Of a stretch of DNA of 8,706 nucleotides, positions 7,041-8,706 are shown in pieces (within the stretch, counting starts at the first letter, position 1; every line of letters starts with the position of its first letter). Made by a program: the position numbers and the translations under genes. The stretch spans positions 1-8,706 of the forward strand of contig JAFZFL010000149.1 of assembly GCA_017555925.1 (NCBI GenBank). The letters are read 5' to 3'. Source of the stretch: Bacteroidales bacterium. GTDB taxonomy: Bacteria > Bacteroidota > Bacteroidia > Bacteroidales > UBA932. The notes beneath the pieces are model-generated. The model saw only the letters and a list, made by a program, of their open reading frames with translations. It did no database searches and was not told the DNA's origin.

Positions 7041-7058
7041 TCAAAATATTTTATTCTG

Positions 7059-7088
7059 TAAAGGTATAACTTTTTTATCTTTGCACAA
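7059..7088 (-). promoter_or_regulatory. Likely promoter of plsY-comF
   Basis: On the minus strand TTG (7086-7088) is followed after 19 nt by TACCTTTA (7059-7066), one base from the Bacteroidetes TAnnTTTG box. It lies about 20-50 nt before the plsY ATG. Confidence 0.42.
7076..7083 (+). promoter_or_regulatory. Bacteroidetes -7 box for mutS2
   Basis: TATCTTTG matches TAnnTTTG exactly and lies 42 nt before the mutS2 ATG. The -33 position, 19 nt upstream, reads TTC (7054-7056) in place of TTG, so the upstream element is weak. Confidence 0.5.
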
Positions 7089-7125
7089 CTTAGAAGCTGC
7101 TTAAATTTTATATGCGCGTCTCATT

Positions 7126-8706
7126 ATGGAGAATTTATTGAAGATAGAACAGAAGTTAGGATTTGATAAGATTAAAGAGTCTCTTGCCCTCAGGTGCTCT
7201 ACCCGCTTTGCTAAAGAGAGGATAGAGAATGAGAGGTTCTCTACCAATGCCCAAGCCATTGAAAAGAGACTTACCCTTACAGATGAGATGAGACTGATAT
7301 GCATGTTTGAACCATCTTTCCCATCTGAAGGATATATAGACAGCATTGAATATCTGAGACCTTTGGAAACCATCTCCTCAGTTCTCACACTGGAAAATTT
7401 GAGGAAGCTCCATACTTTTCTGGAGAACCTCAGATCCATTCTGGCCTTCTTCAACAAATGCAAACCGGAGCAGTATCCAAACCTGAAAAAGATGGCAGAG
7501 CCTATCCTCTATTTTCCTGAAATTGGACGCAGGCTTGATCTTATTCTCGACAGGAATGGAGAGATACGGGAAAATGCCTCTCCCGAACTCTATACAATAT
7601 GCAGGAGCATAAAGGAAAAGGAGAATTCCATTTCAAGAAAAATACAATCTATCTTACGCAAAGCTCAGGAGGAGGGCATTGCAGATGAAGATGCAACAAT
7701 CTCTGTAAGAGATGGCCGCATGCTTATCCCTGTATCAAGCGGAAACAAACGGAAACTTCAGGGTTTTGTTTATGACGAATCTGCAACAGGAAAAACAGTC
7801 TACATTGAGCCGGCAGCTGTTGTTGAGCTTAACAACGAAGTGAAAGAACTCTATTTTGCCAAGCAGAGAGAAATTTTCAAAATTCTGAGGGAGTTTTCAG
7901 ATTTTCTGAGGCCCTATTTGCCCGAGCTTATAGCAGGAGCGCGCTTTATTGGAGAGGTTGATTTCATAAGGGCCAAAGGTTATCTTGCAATGCAGATGGA
8001 GGCTGGCAAGCCTATTCTTTCGCAAGAGAATGAACTTAAGATAATTAAAGGAAGACATCCTATACTTGAAGCTGCTCTCAAGAGAGAGAAGAAAGAGATT
8101 GTACCTCTTACCCTCACCCTTACTCCACAAAAACATATACTTGTAATTTCAGGCCCTAATGCCGGTGGAAAATCTGTATGCCTTAAAACCGTGGGCATAT
8201 TACAATATATGTTGCAATGGGGATTGCTTGTACCTGCATCAGAAGTGAGTGAATTCAGGATTTTTGATGATATATTCATCGATATAGGAGATGAGCAGTC
8301 AATTGAAAATGACCTGAGCACATACAGTTCTCATCTTACCAACATGAAAGATCTGGTAAACAGGGCCAACAGCAACAGCCTTGTGCTAATAGATGAGTTT
8401 GGTTCGGGAACAGAGCCCGCTGCAGGTGGAGCAATTGCAGAGACAATACTCTCCAACATTGAGAAAAAGGGAGTATATGGAATAATAACAACCCATTATA
8501 CTAACCTTAAGCTTTACGCCAGCAGCAGTTCAGGCACAATAAATGGGGCCATGCTCTTTGACACAGCCAACATAAAGCCTCTATACAAATTGGAGGTTGG
8601 TTTGCCAGGCAACTCCTTTGCCTTTGAGCTGGCACGCAAGATTGGTTTGCCAGAATCAATTATAAAAGAGGCAGAACAGAGAGCCGGCACCTCATTTGTT
8701 GATATG
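7126..8706 (+). CDS. mutS2: MutS2 ATPase, N-terminal 527 residues (cut by the right edge)
   Basis: MutS2 is a MutS-like ATPase without the mismatch-recognition domain; in different bacteria it suppresses recombination or rescues collided ribosomes. The frame stays open from ATG 7126 to the last base. The N-terminal core and lever region (about 1-335) includes the family segment ISVRDGRMLIPV and GFVYDESATGKTVYIEP. The ATPase domain follows, with Walker A GPNAGGKS (343-350), the signature region DEQSIENDLSTYSSHL (from 389), Walker B LVLIDEFGSGTEP (419-431, Asp423/Glu424) and the H-loop TTHYTNLK (His457). PGNSFAFELARKIGLP, near the end, is also typical. The family is usually near 800 residues, so about 300 residues, including the clamp linker and the C-terminal Smr nuclease domain, lie beyond the window. 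An earlier ATG at 7112 is in another frame. Confidence 0.96.
   Translation, partial: MENLLKIEQKLGFDKIKESLALRCSTRFAKERIENERFSTNAQAIEKRLTLTDEMRLICMFEPSFPSEGYIDSIEYLRPLETISSVLTLENLRKLHTFLENLRSILAFFNKCKPEQYPNLKKMAEPILYFPEIGRRLDLILDRNGEIRENASPELYTICRSIKEKENSISRKIQSILRKAQEEGIADEDATISVRDGRMLIPVSSGNKRKLQGFVYDESATGKTVYIEPAAVVELNNEVKELYFAKQREIFKILREFSDFLRPYLPELIAGARFIGEVDFIRAKGYLAMQMEAGKPILSQENELKIIKGRHPILEAALKREKKEIVPLTLTLTPQKHILVISGPNAGGKSVCLKTVGILQYMLQWGLLVPASEVSEFRIFDDIFIDIGDEQSIENDLSTYSSHLTNMKDLVNRANSNSLVLIDEFGSGTEPAAGGAIAETILSNIEKKGVYGIITTHYTNLKLYASSSSGTINGAMLFDTANIKPLYKLEVGLPGNSFAFELARKIGLPESIIKEAEQRAGTSFVDM

Noticed and set aside
7112..7141. Nine-residue upstream frame (MRVSLWRIY) overlapping the mutS2 start
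   Set aside because: Short, out of frame and without a visible ribosome binding site; such frames arise by chance in leader sequence.

Overview
This window looks like a chromosomal segment of an AT-rich member of the Bacteroidales. Three things suggest this: promoter-like sequences matching the Bacteroidetes consensus (TTG, then 19-20 nt, then TAnnTTTG), a lipoprotein with a 6-bladed beta-propeller of the kind common in gut Bacteroidetes, and housekeeping proteins (CdaA, PlsY, ComF, MutS2) with the family motifs expected there. TAG ends intact genes here (plsY, comF, the propeller gene), so an internal TAG is a true stop and not a recoded codon.

Layout. 1-92: last 29 codons of an unrecognised plus-strand gene, followed by short hairpins that can terminate it. 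About 93-325: a collapsed group II intron on the minus strand; only its 5' motif, a scrap of the maturase end and the domain V/VI region remain. 352-2417 (minus): an alkyl-sulfatase-type metallo-beta-lactamase lipoprotein gene, broken by an exact 10-bp tandem duplication and probably by a second single-base lesion at the start. 2420-3205 (minus): intact cdaA (diadenylate cyclase), directly upstream of the sulfatase and apparently its co-transcribed partner, with a good promoter. 3463-4479 (plus): a 6-bladed beta-propeller lipoprotein divergent from cdaA. 4538-5409 (minus): a REP-associated (Y1/HUH) transposase gene killed by an amber codon and a frameshift. About 5529-5600: short tandem repeats running into the comF stop. 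5589-6323 and 6357-7040 (minus): a plsY-comF operon. 7126 to the right edge (plus): mutS2, complete at its N-terminus and cut by the window inside the region before the Smr domain.

Functionally, the intact genes are housekeeping: c-di-AMP synthesis at the membrane, the first acylation step of phospholipid synthesis, a phosphoribosyltransferase-fold competence protein, and a MutS2 ATPase. The accessory genes (sulfatase, transposase, intron) are all decayed, each by a different visible lesion. I see no convincing new multi-gene system here. The most informative observations are the precise lesions and the repeats around the transposase remnant.
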